NCBI GenBank assembly: GCA_025618425.1 | Contig: CM046833.1 | Span: 3,089,672-3,153,671, forward strand | Source: Heliocidaris tuberculata | Taxonomy: Eukaryota; Echinodermata; Echinoidea; Camarodonta; Echinometridae | Direction of reading: 5' to 3' | DNA: 64,000 bases | Shown here: in pieces, positions 30,724 to 42,400 of the stretch | How the letters are laid out: the number at the start of each line of letters is the position of its first letter | Position numbering within the stretch: position 1 is the first letter of the stretch | The notes under the pieces: model-generated | Told to the model about the DNA's origin: nothing | Seen by the model: only the letters and a program-made list of their open reading frames with translations | The model's database searches: none | Made by a program: the position numbers and the translations under genes

Positions 30724-32044
30724 CATTATTATTATTATTCCCAGCAAACACCAAACGTTTTAAAAACGTTTACAGAACGTCGAAACATTTGCCGCAAATT
30801 AAGCACAGATAGGTCTTTTGATGACGTCCAAAAAACGTTTACAACACGTTTTACCAAGACGTAATCTGCTGAACGTTTAGCTGCAGTAGATATGTTTATT
30901 ATCATTATCATTATATGATTCTTCTTATTATTATTGTTATTATCATTATTATTATTATTGTTATTATTATTGTTATTATTATTATTATCATTATTATTAT
31001 TATTCCCAGCAAACACCAAACGTTTTAAAAACGTTTTTTTAGGTCCGTAGGTCTTCGTCCTTAAAAGAACGTTTGAAAAACGTTTTTAAAACGTCTAAAA
31101 CAAAACGTTTCTTACCGAACGTTTTTAAAACGTTTTTTAAGCGTTCAAAAGTGGACCATGTACATGATACAATTGATCATGATTCATGAATATTCACAAA
31201 AGTCCATAATTGACCAAAATCATATTTTAAAAAGGATAAACGGCAATCCATTTTGGCAATTCAATTTGTGCTATAATGCAAAATTTATTTACATTAATTG
31301 TTATGCCCAATGCAATTTGAAAAGGTATTTATAGGTCAAAACTGAAAAAATGTAATCTTCAATTATTTTTTTATGGTCATTGCCATCTGGTCCCTATATA
31401 TAGAAAAACCTGCCAAGAGTACTGTGGATAGGATAGGATAGGATATAGGCATAGGGTTGTTAGGATATAGGAGGTTATAGATTTTAGACCATTAGGTGGA
31501 TTACACAGAAAGAGCTTCACTTCAGGTTAAAATTATTATTTTTATTATTATGTCCACCAGGTTTTATAAACGTTCTTTAAAGGTTTTCTGGACGTTTTTA
31601 AAAGGTCTGCCGGGTTTCAAAACGTTCTAGAAAGGTTTTATGTACGTTCTGGAAGGGTTTTTTCGGACGTACTTAAAACGTCCGACAGGTTTTATAAACG
31701 TTCTTTAACGGTGTTTTGGACGTTTTTTAAACGTCTGCCGGGTTTCAAAACATTCTAGAAAGGTTTTTTGAGAAACGTTTTATAAACGTTCATAAAACGT
31801 TTGCTGGAGAATTTTTTAAAGGTTCTTAAAACGTTTTTTAAATGTCCGTAGGTTTTCTGAAGGTCCTTCATTTAGAAGCATATTTTCAAAGGGATTTTTT
31901 TTGTTTTTTAAACGTTTAAAAAACGTTTTAAAAACGTCCAATAAAACGTTTTATGGACGTCCAAAAAACGTTTTTACAAAACGTCCAAAGAACCAACTTG
32001 GAACGTTTTTAGAACGTTCAGAAAACGTCCGATTGTTAGCTGGG
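30361..32044. mobile_element. AACGTTT-rich non-autonomous element with internal 268-bp duplication
   Basis: The ends CCCAGCAAACACAAAACGTT and (inverted) CCCAGCTAACAATCGGACG share GACGTTTTC.GAACGTTC just inside. Possible 3-base target duplication TGG. More than 40 copies of AAACGTTT-type words occur in both orientations. A 268-bp unit, including its own CCCAGCAAACACCAAACG end and a (TTA)n block, is tandemly repeated (30501 and 30769). A GGATA block lies at 31427-31455. No transposase; the long Asn-rich frames come from (TTA)n. Confidence 0.7.
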
Positions 32045-32740
32045 TGGTATCGGAAACCGGGGGAACGAGTTCAGAAAATCTTAATTTGGTTTCTTACGGT
32101 TCGATTTGACTTAATGGCAGTTTATTTATCATAATCCTCATGTAATTACCTTTCGATTGATGTATAATTTGTCAGGATTCGGGTTTCCCATCGGAAAGGG
32201 GCTTTACAGTGTGCAGTGCTTTTCGCTGTATGTGATTTCAGTAAGTAGCTTTCACTCCCCGGGGGGGGGGGGGGTCACTCGGAAATGTTGTTGGTACCCA
32301 TGCGTGTCCAAAAAAACGTCGAATAAGGGTCGGATTTCCGACCCAAGGCGTCGACGACGTCTTTGGGAAAAAGGGGTGTTTTTCAGTCTCACATTCGACG
32401 TTTTTGAGAAAAAGGGTTACCATTCAGCTGGTTCTTCGACGTTTTTTAGCAATTCCTATCTTGTGTATACATTACATGCGGTATATTGCGTCGATTCTTG
32501 TGTCCATCCGCGCGCATACATCGTATCCGTACAGTATATTGCATGGCATTTTCACGTTACGCACGCTCATCCTGTATATTATTGTCATGATTGTGCATAT
32601 CGTATTGCATTCACAGGTGGTGCTATACTACATAGAGACTGTTCAAGTGCATTATCTTGTCAATGTACCCTCTTTGGGCTGGCACAGTGCACAGGGCCTA
32701 GGCAGTGCAGTGCGCGTATACATAAGCTGTCTGCTACTAT
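32045..32740. other. Intron sequence with a poly-G element fragment
   Basis: A G-run at 32259-32271, followed by GGTCACTCGG, ACCCATGCGTGTCC and two related TTTTCGACG words, resembles the block at 34100-34150. A 222-codon open frame spans this region but shows no family feature. Confidence 0.4.
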
Positions 32741-32908
32741 ACTATTAATACATGGTTGGGAGTGCGTTAGTGCGATCCAGCAACACAAAGGTTTTTATCG
32801 TGGTGTACTAACGCACGAGGCGTAGCCGAGTGTGTTAGACACCACCATAAAAACCTGCGTGTTGCTGGATCGCACTAACGCACGAACTCACAATCATGTA
32901 TTAATAGT
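32741..32908. repeat. Long hairpin with GTGCGTTAGTGCGATCCAGC arms
   Basis: The arms of about 70 bp are almost perfect inverted copies, starting TATTAATACATG and containing GTGCGTTAGTGCGATCCAGC and GGTTTTTAT. The loop contains CGAGGCGTAGCCGAG. Further GTGCGTTAGT words at 32970-33000 suggest the element extends to the right. Confidence 0.75.
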
Positions 32909-33690
32909 TTTATAAAACGGGTCTACAATCTTAGTGTTTTCTTACAATCTTAGTGTTTGATCCGGATTAGCCGTGCGTTAGTCCCCTGGCCGTGCGTTAG
33001 TACTTTTTTTTGCACGGTCACGTGGTGTTATTCGACCAATCAGGATGGCTACATTCTTGAACCCGTTTTATAAATATTGTTAATTCGATCACGCGAGACA
33101 GAAATCACAACCCCAAGTACTGGTGTTCGGCTTTCAAGAAGTAGTTGTAGCTTCTAGAAATGAGTCCAAAATGAGTTTTATTCTCATTTCCCATGATCCA
33201 GGTATTGTAGAATTAGTATTTTGTTGATTAATTGATGTAAAACGGTGAGCAAGAAAACCTGCTGGAAAGTAAATTCCAACGGGAACAGGGGGACTTCTTC
33301 CCCAGCCCAAGCGGCCTAACTTTTGGTGATTACTGGTATAGTGTGGCGCATTCACTCAATGCAAACAGAAAAGTTCTTCATGACCAAGCATTTTTTTATT
33401 AGTTTTTTTTTTTTTTAGAACTCTTTAGCTTCATCTTAGGTCTTTTTTGTCATTTATCTGTGATTGACTGCATATGGTCAGGATATTTTTTTTAATGGAA
33501 TTAAGAACAGGTGAAGAAGCATATTTTTCCATATCCATGAAATTCCAGGGAAGTTACTTTGACTTTGTCCAACTCTCAACTGTGTGTTTGTAGTTGGAAT
33601 TGCCTGTCCAGAGTACCACTGTACCTATATCATGTATACCTGAGTTGAAATTTTGTCTGTATTGATGGAAAACAGGCTGGGGTCGCAGAG
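32909..33690. other. Intron sequence, nothing recognised
   Basis: No domain, RNA or terminal repeat seen. Confidence 0.4.
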
Positions 33691-34625
33691 CGTTTTTGAG
33701 AGTGGGGGGGGGGGCTGATTTGATTTCCCTTGAATAATGACAATTTTGAACCTTTTTCGGGGATTTTTTCAAACGTGTCACTCCAAAAAGTGGGGGGGGG
33801 GGGGCAGCCCCTCCCCCCCCCACCTGTTCCGCTGCCCATGACAGGGGTGTCTGTCAGAGAATTTTGGAGTAAAAAAGATGCCCCAAAATGGTGATGACAT
33901 TTTTGTTGTTGTTGTCTGAAATGTGCTTCAGCCCCCCCCCCCACTTAAAAAAAGCTTCTACGCCCTTGCATTAAGGGGTACGTTTTACATTGTTCTACGC
34001 CATTTACGTCGTTTATTTTACATTGTCATACTCCATTTAGGGGTAGAATTTGACGCCAAGGATTACGCCATTTAGGGTCCAATTTTGAGGTGCTCGGACG
34101 AGCATGGGTACCACTTCAGTCTGCGAGTGACCCCCCCCCCCCCCCCCGGGTTTCACTCGTGTTTGGAAGGAACCGAAATCTAAAGTTTCTGGAAACCACC
34201 GATGCTTTGACAGAGTTCCATAGTCGGGTTGTCCTTGGTGTGTACGAATTGAGATGGAGTTCAACTCTTGACCTCTGAATTCGGTGTAGTGAATCCGTGG
34301 CCGTAGTGTGAGCAGGGAGGTAGAAGGGCCCTTCCACCTCCCTGGTGTGAGTCCAACCATTGATGGGGCACTGACATCATTTAGGGGGGGGGGGCACCGG
34401 TCTTACGCGGAAAATGAAAAACAATTTTCCAAGGCCGCTGATAAGGAGGGTACGAGGGTCGATCACGTGTCCTATCGTCTTTCTCATGCACTTTTCTCTT
34501 TCTCCCTTCCCTTTTCTCTCTTTCCCTCCTTTTCTTTCTCTTTATTTTTTAAAATCTTCATTCGATGGGGGGAGGGGGGGGGCACATATTATCTCCCGCC
34601 GTGCCACCTGTAGCTACGCCACTGG
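33690..34625. repeat. Cluster of poly-G/poly-C element fragments
   Basis: G or C runs of 8-17 bases at about 33703, 33791, 33813, 33931, 34131, 34385 and 34565. The last piece ends GTAGCTACGCCACTG, a hAT-like right end. TTTTACATTGT..ACGCCATTTA words recur around 33984-34075. Low-complexity open frames here are not genes. Confidence 0.55.
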
Positions 34626-35160
34626 CAGTGGCCATTAGATAGACCTAGATCTGGGCACTAGCTGTTTCAAAAATTGGTTATATAACAAGATAACTGAATT
34701 ATGTAGATGCAATGGCTAATATGAAATAATCGAATTCGTTATAGAATTTGAGAAGGTAATATTGATAGCAAAATATCCTCACACAAGGTGCCTCATCCGG
34801 TATTAGCCAAAACATTCTTTTCATCATGCATACCATCGTGTTTTCAATACTGTTATGTTATCTCTATGGACATCGTTTAAGTATATTAGTTCTCTATAAA
34901 TCTATTTAGCAAAATGGTTACACATTGCTTGTCATTGTTACTTCTGTCTACTTTCGGTTCATGTTGCCCACGGCGTTGTTACAAGGGGGTACATGCTCTC
35001 GAATGGAATAGTAAAATTATATTTTTGTTATTTAAATGCTTTAGTGAAAAGGAACCCCAAACATGTTTCCTGAATATCAGAAAATTTTGCAGTGAAACGG
35101 CACGCAGTAAATTTGAGGACCTTGTCTGTTGTCAGGCAACTTTTACCGCGTTTACACATT
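34626..35160. other. Intron sequence, nothing recognised
   Basis: AT-rich sequence with no recognised feature. At 35145-35160 it meets ACCGCGTTTACACATTGATC, the left end of another MITE type (compare the inverse at about 52780-52805). Confidence 0.4.
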
Positions 35161-35169
35161 GATCCGGCT

Positions 35170-35647
35170 CAGGCGCGCCGGAAGCAATTCTGGATTGGGG
35201 GGGCAAACAACCCAGGGGGCTCACTATTTTGGAGGGGGAGGGGGCTCATGTCAAAAAATTTCGGAGGTGACCAGAGATGTACGCAGAATTTTTTTTTGGG
35301 GGGGGGGGGGACAAGACGCGTAAAAATTTTCGAAGAAACTCGAAAGCGAGATAGCGAAGCAACAGAGCTGGTTACGAGCACTGGCGTAAATCACACATAT
35401 AATCTTTTATTTTGCGAGCGAGCGAAGCGAGCGAGCGAAAAATAACCACTTTTCTAAGTTATATACAATATTTTCATTCCAACTCTTCTTCTTTTTCTTC
35501 TTCTTCTTCTTCTTCCTCTCCCTTATTTTTTTTTTTTTTTTTTTTTGGGGGGGGGCTTTTTGGGGGGGCGAAAATGCATTTTGCCCCCCCACTTTTTCGT
35601 TTGGGGGGGCGACTGCCCCCCCTGCCCCCCCGCTTCCGGCGCCTATG
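35170..35647. mobile_element. hAT-type poly-G MITE
   Basis: The ends CAGGCGCGCCGGAAGC and (inverted) CATAGGCGCCGGAAGCG are flanked by a perfect 8-base repeat, ATCCGGCT (35162-35169 and 35648-35655). The interior has G-runs, GCGAGCGAGCGAAGCGAGCG, a T-run and GCGAAAATGCATTTTGCC. It is inserted in another MITE whose GATCCGGCTCTCAGGTTCG sequence continues on the right. Confidence 0.82.
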
Positions 35648-35655
35648 ATCCGGCT

Positions 35656-36640
35656 CTCAGGTTCGACACGAGAGTCGTCTCGGGTCGAACCCGTCTCAAG
35701 CTCCCACGGGAGGACATTTACTGTGATCGCGTTTATACATACATGTATATTGAATTGGCGAGTTCGACCCGTCTTGCGGATCACAGACAGGAGTAGAATA
35801 ACGTCCCAGACGTGGTTGACTGGCAAGCCTTCACAAACTGTTTTACTTTTCTTTCGTTTGTTTTTCTCTTATAATTTCTTTGGTTGTCCTTCTTTGGTTT
35901 TCTCTCTTCTATTTTTGCTTATGTATTTCTTTGTTCAATCTTAATTCTTAATGAATTTCTTTGTTTTTTTCTTCATTCGTCTTCTCTCTCGTTTTGTGTA
36001 TGTATTTCCTAATTGTGATCCTCTTGATTCCTAATGAATTTCTTTCAGTTTCAGTTTTCAGTTTCAGTTTTATTTTCATTTCCAACAGAACAGTGATTTT
36101 AACAAGAAATCAAATATACAATTCAATATTCAATAACAAAATACATTTTACATGATTTAAAGTTATAAAATAGAAAGTATACATAGACATAGACAGTATA
36201 ATAGTATTTTTGTTGTTTTTTTTTAAAGTTAAAAAATTTTGTTTTTCCTACTTTCATTTTTTTTCTTGTATTTCTTTATTTCCTCTTATAATTCATAATA
36301 AATTTCTTTGTTTTTCCTTCTTTCTTCTTCTCACTTCTATCTTTGTTTATGTATTTCTTTGTTTCCTCTCATAATTCTGAATGAATTTCAATGTTTTTCA
36401 TTCCCTCGTCTTCCTTTTATTCACATGTATTTCTTCTTTTCTCTTTTTTCCCCTTTCATGAATTGACGTGTTCGACACGTCAAAAAATTGCCGGGTCTGA
36501 TACGACTCTCGGATCGAAACCTACTATTCTGGCGGAGCTGAAAAGGCATGTTCGACCCGAGTCTCGGATCACACTGATCGCGTTTATACATCACTCGCAA
36601 AAGGCCGCCTTCGGCGGCCTTTTGCAATTGTGACGAAAAA
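35656..36640. repeat. GGTTCGAC-rich element with T-rich centre and terminal hairpin
   Basis: GTTCGACACGAGAGTCGTCT and GGTCGAACCCG at the left, with related GTGTTCGACACGTC, CTCGGATCGAAACC and TGTTCGACCCGAGTCTCGGA at 36465-36570. The centre is TTTCTTTGTTT-type low complexity. It is probably a non-autonomous element; borders uncertain. Confidence 0.45.
36599..36627. repeat. Perfect GC-rich stem-loop
   Basis: A 13-bp perfect stem, GCAAAAGGCCGCC with its inverse, around the loop TTC, in otherwise AT-rich DNA. Confidence 0.85.
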
Positions 36641-37131
36641 TGTATAGGCCTACCATTATGCATGGAAAGTTTGGCACAATAAATTGGGAGATAACGAAGT
36701 TAGGACCAATTAAGTTTAATTTATTTTAAATATAATATAATAGAAATATGAAATTAATTTGAAAATGTATTAAAAAGAAAATGAAACGATGTAAATATAT
36801 TCTGTTTTTATATAGTATATTTTTGAAAAAAAAGTGAATTTTTAGTGCTTGATAGTACAAAATAAGGTGTTGATATATATGTACTTGAGAGTTAACACAA
36901 TGGTGGATTGGAAAAACAAACAGAGCGTAAAGACGGTTGGTGAATGTGATCCTAAACAGAATTATAAGGCACGTGTTTTCATAATACAGTGATAAATGTG
37001 TAAGAGTTTGATGTTAAAGTGTGCTAAACGCATTGTATCTTTAGGTGATTTGATGCTGTCTTAATACTAAATGTAGGGCAGCCCCATCCTCTTTCCCGCC
37101 GGTCAAATTAGAACTGGAAGTCCTTGAATAA

Positions 37132-37365
37132 CAGTGGTAGATCAAGAGGGGCGCAACAGAGATGTGCGGCCTCTAAATTTTGATTTGCTGTTTTGTGTTT
37201 GAAAATGCTTAAAAATCAGGTACAGAAAGCACAAGAGAGTGTCAACCCGCACCCCCCCCCCCCCCCCCCACCTCGAGAGTTTCCAGGGCCCTTTACTCTG
37301 GTTGTGGTGTGTGTGCGTACACATAATCTTTTGCGCTCCCACTGAAAATTCTGGATCTGCCCCTG
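37132..37365. mobile_element. Poly-G/poly-C MITE, hAT-like
   Basis: It starts CAGTGGTAGATCAAGAGGGG and ends GGATCTGCCCCTG, with a C-run at 37251-37269. Target duplication is not perfect (TTGAATAA against AATAAAAT). Confidence 0.55.
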
Positions 37366-37542
37366 AATAAAATCCTCCTTTCCCCCAAAAAAGAGTAAAA
37401 CAGTGAAATGTACCATGTATTTGTTTTGCATTTTGATGTTTTTGTTTGTTTCAAATAGAAGTTGCCTAAAAGTCAAATAATGTTCAATTGAAGGTGGTAA
37501 ACTGCACTGTTTACATAGACATGTAGACAGTGCATATATTAA

Positions 37543-37889
37543 AGGGGAATGAAAGGTAATTGGTAGTTTTGGTTGACCTTGAAATGTCATTGTGAGCTTT
37601 TGATATGATAAGTTGAAATGAAAGATATTACCATTTTAGGAACTTTCCGAAGAGTATTTGCAGGGATGTTGCATAGAACCTCAATTATTCACTATAAACT
37701 GAATTAGGCAGCAACACTAGTTCCTATTATTTTTTATTGATTTTGCACTGCTAAAAACTCTGCTCTCTTTCAACCTTTTTTTTTTTTTTTTTTGACAAGA
37801 TTCACATACATGTCTATATGAAGTGCCATTAACCCATTTTGATAGGATTCAACAAATTTCATGATCATTCCCCAAACTACCCATTCCCT
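37543..37889. mobile_element. TTAA-type palindromic MITE
   Basis: The ends AGGGGAATGAAAGGTAATTG and (inverted) AGGGAATGGGTAGTTTGGGG are flanked by TTAA (37539-37542 and 37890-37893). No ORF. Confidence 0.75.
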
Positions 37890-38010
37890 TTAACCTTAAA
37901 ATATGAATGTGAATGTGGTGAAAGGTGTATTTCATTGGACTACATGGCTTTGCATCAAAATATGAGATTTTGCCATCACAACGAAATACGTTGTTTTGCT
38001 GTAGCAACTT

Positions 38011-38056
38011 CGTCACGACATAGAGGATGACGTCACGACATAGAGGATGACGTCAC
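38011..38056 (+). promoter_or_regulatory. Tandem 20-bp units with CRE sites at LINE 5' end
   Basis: The unit CGTCACGACATAGAGGATGA occurs twice and starts a third time. Each junction forms TGACGTCA (38028-38035 and 38048-38055), the full ATF/CREB consensus, 100-130 bases before the ORF1 ATG. It is a plausible internal promoter. Confidence 0.5.
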
Positions 38057-38156
38057 GACACGATGGGCGCCGGCGGCAGAATTGAAGGCTGAGCTAGAAG
38101 GAAGCTAAATCCTCTCGATCCATGGTATTTTCTACTCCAAAAAACAACACTATAGT

Positions 38157-39023
38157 ATGAAAAAGAACAGAAGTGATACATCGAAGAAAAGAGAGCCGTA
38201 TTTTCTCCGAAAAAAGACAGATTCTAAAGAAAAATCAGGAAACATGGCGGGTACCGGTAAGGTAGGCGAGGCGGCAACGAAAGCAGACATGACAGAGCTG
38301 ACCAATACCATAGTTGGACGCTTTGATGAATTAAAAACCAACGTGGCAGCAATTAAGAAACAAATAGCAGAACTGCGTACTGAATTTGCAGACTTACAAG
38401 CCGCCACAGCGGATACGTCGGCTAGAATTAACCGTATTGAGGGAGAAACAATACCCGCGCTTAGAAACGAGCGAGAAAAGGTGGAAAAGGAATTGAAAGA
38501 AGCTATACTTGCAATGGAGTTACACAACAGGAAACTCAATTTGCTTATATACGGAATAGAAAAGGAAACAGGAGAAAATGTACAGAAAAAAGTTAGAGAA
38601 GTCATCGGAAAATTGGGATTAGCAAGAGAGGTAATCACAAATATGTTGTTGGTGAATGCTCATCGACTGCCCCGCAGACACGTTGGTCGACCGGGTGAGG
38701 AGAGGCGAGGACCCGACCCCTTAATTGTACGATTCGGCACGATGTACGACCGGGATCTGGTACTACGGCAATATCAACAGAAGCAACATGACCTGATGGT
38801 GGCTGCGAGGGAAAATCCTGATGCCCAGAACCGACTCCCTTTCAGGCTCCTGATCGACCTACCCCCACTGCTTAAGAGACGTCGTTTTGAGCTAGAAAAG
38901 TGTGCCTACAGATTAAGAAAAGAAGAAAATCAATCGACGAGGATCCGCGTCATCGGTATCGAGGTCGTGCTAGAGAAGCGACAAAAGGGATCCACGTCAG
39001 CATGGAAAAAGGTAACAGATTAA
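38157..39023 (+). CDS. L1-type ORF1 protein (coiled coil, RRM, C-terminal domain)
   Basis: 288 codons, close to the usual L1 ORF1p length. Residues 1-44 are basic and polar, about 45-125 are a heptad-rich coiled coil (GRFDELKTNVAAIKKQIAEL), and from about 125 comes the RRM-type domain (NRKLNLLIYGIEKETGE, LVNAHRLPR, DPLIVRF, DRDLVLRQY). After that is the basic C-terminal domain (LIDLPPLLKRRRFELEK, AYRLRKEENQ). ORF1p binds LINE RNA as a trimer and acts as chaperone. A second Met at codon 30 (ACATGGCGG) has a better context and may be the real start. The ORF has no defects. Its 3' end is duplicated in decayed form at 39187-39310. Confidence 0.85.
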   Translation: MKKNRSDTSKKREPYFLRKKTDSKEKSGNMAGTGKVGEAATKADMTELTNTIVGRFDELKTNVAAIKKQIAELRTEFADLQAATADTSARINRIEGETIPALRNEREKVEKELKEAILAMELHNRKLNLLIYGIEKETGENVQKKVREVIGKLGLAREVITNMLLVNAHRLPRRHVGRPGEERRGPDPLIVRFGTMYDRDLVLRQYQQKQHDLMVAARENPDAQNRLPFRLLIDLPPLLKRRRFELEKCAYRLRKEENQSTRIRVIGIEVVLEKRQKGSTSAWKKVTD

Positions 39024-39480
39024 ATCGTCAAAAGAGGGTGAAAATTTTCATCTTTGCTGCATTTTCCTGCATGTCCTGTAAAAATCAAAGCATTGAGTTT
39101 ATTAGCATCATTCCAAAGTGTTATACGTATAATGATATCAATGTTAAAGAAAAAATCTTACTCATCGAGTTTCCTATTCACGCCATTGAAGAGACATCGT
39201 TTTGAGCTAGAAAAGTGTGCCTACAGATTTCTAAAAGAAAAGGAAGAAGAAAATCAATCAACAAAGATCCATGTCATCAGAATTAGGAAGATTTAGTGCC
39301 AGAGAAGCAAGAAAAGAGCTCGACAACGGCATGAAAAAAGTAACAAACCATGTCGTCAAAAAGATGGTGAGAGAACTTCATCTTTACTACTTTTTCCTGT
39401 GCAAATCAAAATAGTATAGGTTAATATTGCTCCAAAGTGATAATTGTATATACAAGTATATTGAAATTCATTTCTAAGAT
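38876..39480 (+). repeat. Tandem duplication of ORF1 3' end, about 311-bp unit
   Basis: The segment starting AGAGACGTCGTTTTGAGCTA (38876) is repeated from 39187 (AGAGACATCGTTTTGAGCTA), including GAAAAGTGTGCCTACAGATT, the ATCAATC..C.A.GATCC part and the following TTCCAAAGTG. The second copy has indels and stops and so is non-coding. Confidence 0.9.
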
Positions 39481-42400
39481 ATTTTTCATTGGATGCATGT
39501 CCTAATCCAAATGTTTCACTCAAGAAGCCATGACACATTTCATAGATCTATCATATTTTAAGCTAAAGATTGTTTAAATATACAGGTACTCTAAGAAATC
39601 AGTAGAATTATGCCATTGAATTTCCATGAGCACAAATATGAAGATGGAAAAGGAAATCATTATGCAAAAATTAGGAAATCTAGGATTTATCAACGGTGTT
39701 AAATTTTGCACAACAAAGACACTGCTCTTCCAATAGTCCTGATATTGATTTTTACACTCCCTGATACATCGTGTACACTACACATCATAAGGAAGGAACG
39801 TGAACATGCATACTAATATCGAAAACCTAGCAACTCGTTCCTCTCATATAGAATTTGTCACCTGAAATTACGAGGCAGTGACTAAGATATTGGAATGAGT
39901 GACTTTGAAATGAACCTAATCATCCTTTAAAGAACCGCAAACGTAATTATTCATTATTCATTATTTAAAATCAGTTAATAACAGAACCAGAATTCTTTCA
40001 CGCCTATCATCGTGCACAATTTAATAGCAAGGAGAATAGCTTGTGTAAGGTCTTGTAAGGTCTTGTACGGAAATACCTGCGATCTGAGCATGATTTGCTT
40101 ACTTCCGAAAGACTTACTACATATTTTGATCTGAGCGAGAAAGCTATAGATTTCAGAATCCTTGCTGACCTTTATAGGTTCTCATTTTCACTCACTGTAG
40201 TATCTCTTAAAGAGTATGAAGTGATTCATCCAATATTTTTGTTCTTCAAATCACTTCTCAATATTACATACGACAAACTCAAAGATGTTTTAATATGTAC
40301 ATGTAAGTACAGGGCTATAAGGAAGCCATGATATGCCTCCTCGGTCTTATTCGCATTGTGAAAGGCCATATTGATATGTTTTTTCTCTAGACATGCTATT
40401 GGATGAATAGTTATAGAAAACATGACATTCAAAATATTGACAATTTGTAACTTGTAACCAGCAGTTAATGTCGCTTTCATGCTTGTTTGCTCTAGGTCTT
40501 AATCTGAACACACCAGATTAGGCATTGTTTTAGAGCTCATGATTTACTAAGGGGAAATAGGATCCTCTGATCTCACTTCATAATCTCAATTTATTTCCAT
40601 TTCTTCAATGTTGAAATGGGAAAATGCAAAATGATATGTTCACCTAAGGGCATTACTCCCTTTTTTCTTGTTGAGCTGAGAAACCTGTTAATTTGTGTAT
40701 GGTAAATTCGTTTTTAAAGGACCATCTCCATGATTAACAGGGGAAATGTCTCTGTGCTCAGATGCTGTACTTCCTCAGTACCATTTTGTGCTGTGTAGCA
40801 ATTGCTATTATTTTTCATTAAAAGAACACTTATAGAAAACATGAATTTAAAATACTGACAATTAAATTTTTCAGCTGCTAAAAAAGTTTTGAAATATACA
40901 TTTTCATCAATATTTAGTCAAATGAACTCCGATATTTATTCTTTTGAAACAAAAAGCATAAATCCACACAATATGATATCGAGGTAACCTTGGCATAATG
41001 CTGTTTCAATACCAGAATTAGGATCGTATGGTAAAGAGTACAGAGACATAAACTATCATGTATGTCCAATCATAATTTTTTTTTAAAGTAAATGAATGTA
41101 TTAGCTGGAATTGATGATCTGTGTTTGAGTTATGTAAAAAGCAAATTTTCATTGTGATTTGTATGAATGTGCATGCACATAGCTATTTCTGAAAAAACGG
41201 AAATTCGTTGATGTAAGGTTTCATGGAGAATTATCATTTATTATGATGGCTTGTCTTAGTTGATTATGGGATACGGAAACAACTAAAACAGGCATAGATT
41301 ATGCATGTACTCGTTATTAAATGAAGAAGTTAGCAATTCATACCAAAATGAAAGCCACATAATACCTCCTCGGTCTTTTTCGCAATGTAAAAGGCCGTAT
41401 TGGTATGTTCTTCTCTAGACATGCTAGATGAATAATTATAGAAAACATGACATTCAAAATGTTGACAATTTGTATCTTGTAATCAGCAGTTGTTCCTTTT
41501 AATGTCGCTTCCATTCCTGTGTGTTCTAGATCTTTAATATGAACACAACACACTAGGCATGTTTTGGACTTCATGATCTATCAAGGAGAAATATATAGGA
41601 TCCTCTGATCTCACTTTATAATCTCAGTTTATTTCCATTTCTTAATGTTGGAACGGGAAAATGCAATAATAATCTTTTTTTTTTTTCTTTTTTTTTTTTC
41701 TTTCTTGTTTTCTTCTTCATTTTACCAACCAAATCATAATATTAGAACAAATACATCTTTATATCATTTGTATGCTAATTTTGTTTGACTGACAGACGTA
41801 ACGAGATTGAAACATGAGTCTTATAAGTTTTCAAAAGCTTAATTAAGTATTCATATAAGATGAGATACCTGTTAATTTGTGTATGGTAAATCTGTTTTTA
41901 AAGGACCATTTCCATGATTAACAGGGGAAATGTCTCTATGCTCAGATGCTATACTTCCTCAGTCCCATTTTGTGCTGCGTAGCAATTGCTGTTATTTTTC
42001 ATTAAAAAGAACACTTATAGAAAACATGAATTTAAAATATTGATAATTGAAATTTTAAGCTGCTTAAAAGGTTTTAAAATATACATTTTCATCAATATTC
42101 AATCACATAAACTCCGATATGTATTCTTTCGAAACAAAAAGCATAAATCCACACAAATATGATATCGAGGTACATGTAACCTTGCCATGATGCTTGTTTT
42201 GATATCAAAGGATCGTATGGTAGAGAGTACAGAGACATAAACTACAATTGTATATCCAATCATAACTTTTTAAAGTAAATGAATGTATTTGCTGGAATTG
42301 ATGATCTATTTGGGGGTTATGTAACTGCAAATTTTCATTGTGATTGTCATGAATGTGCATACACATATCTAATTCTATAAAAACGTTCGTCTGATGTAAA

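Noticed and set aside
30491..31019. Two Asn-rich frames on -
   Set aside because: They are the translation of the duplicated (TTA)n block in the AACGTTT element.
32157..32825. 222-codon open frame on +
   Set aside because: Runs through a poly-G element fragment and one arm of a long hairpin; composition is not protein-like.
34914..35162. 82-codon frame with a hydrophobic start resembling a signal peptide
   Set aside because: Weak start context, ends in a MITE, no recognisable family and no splice partners; could not be supported as a gene.
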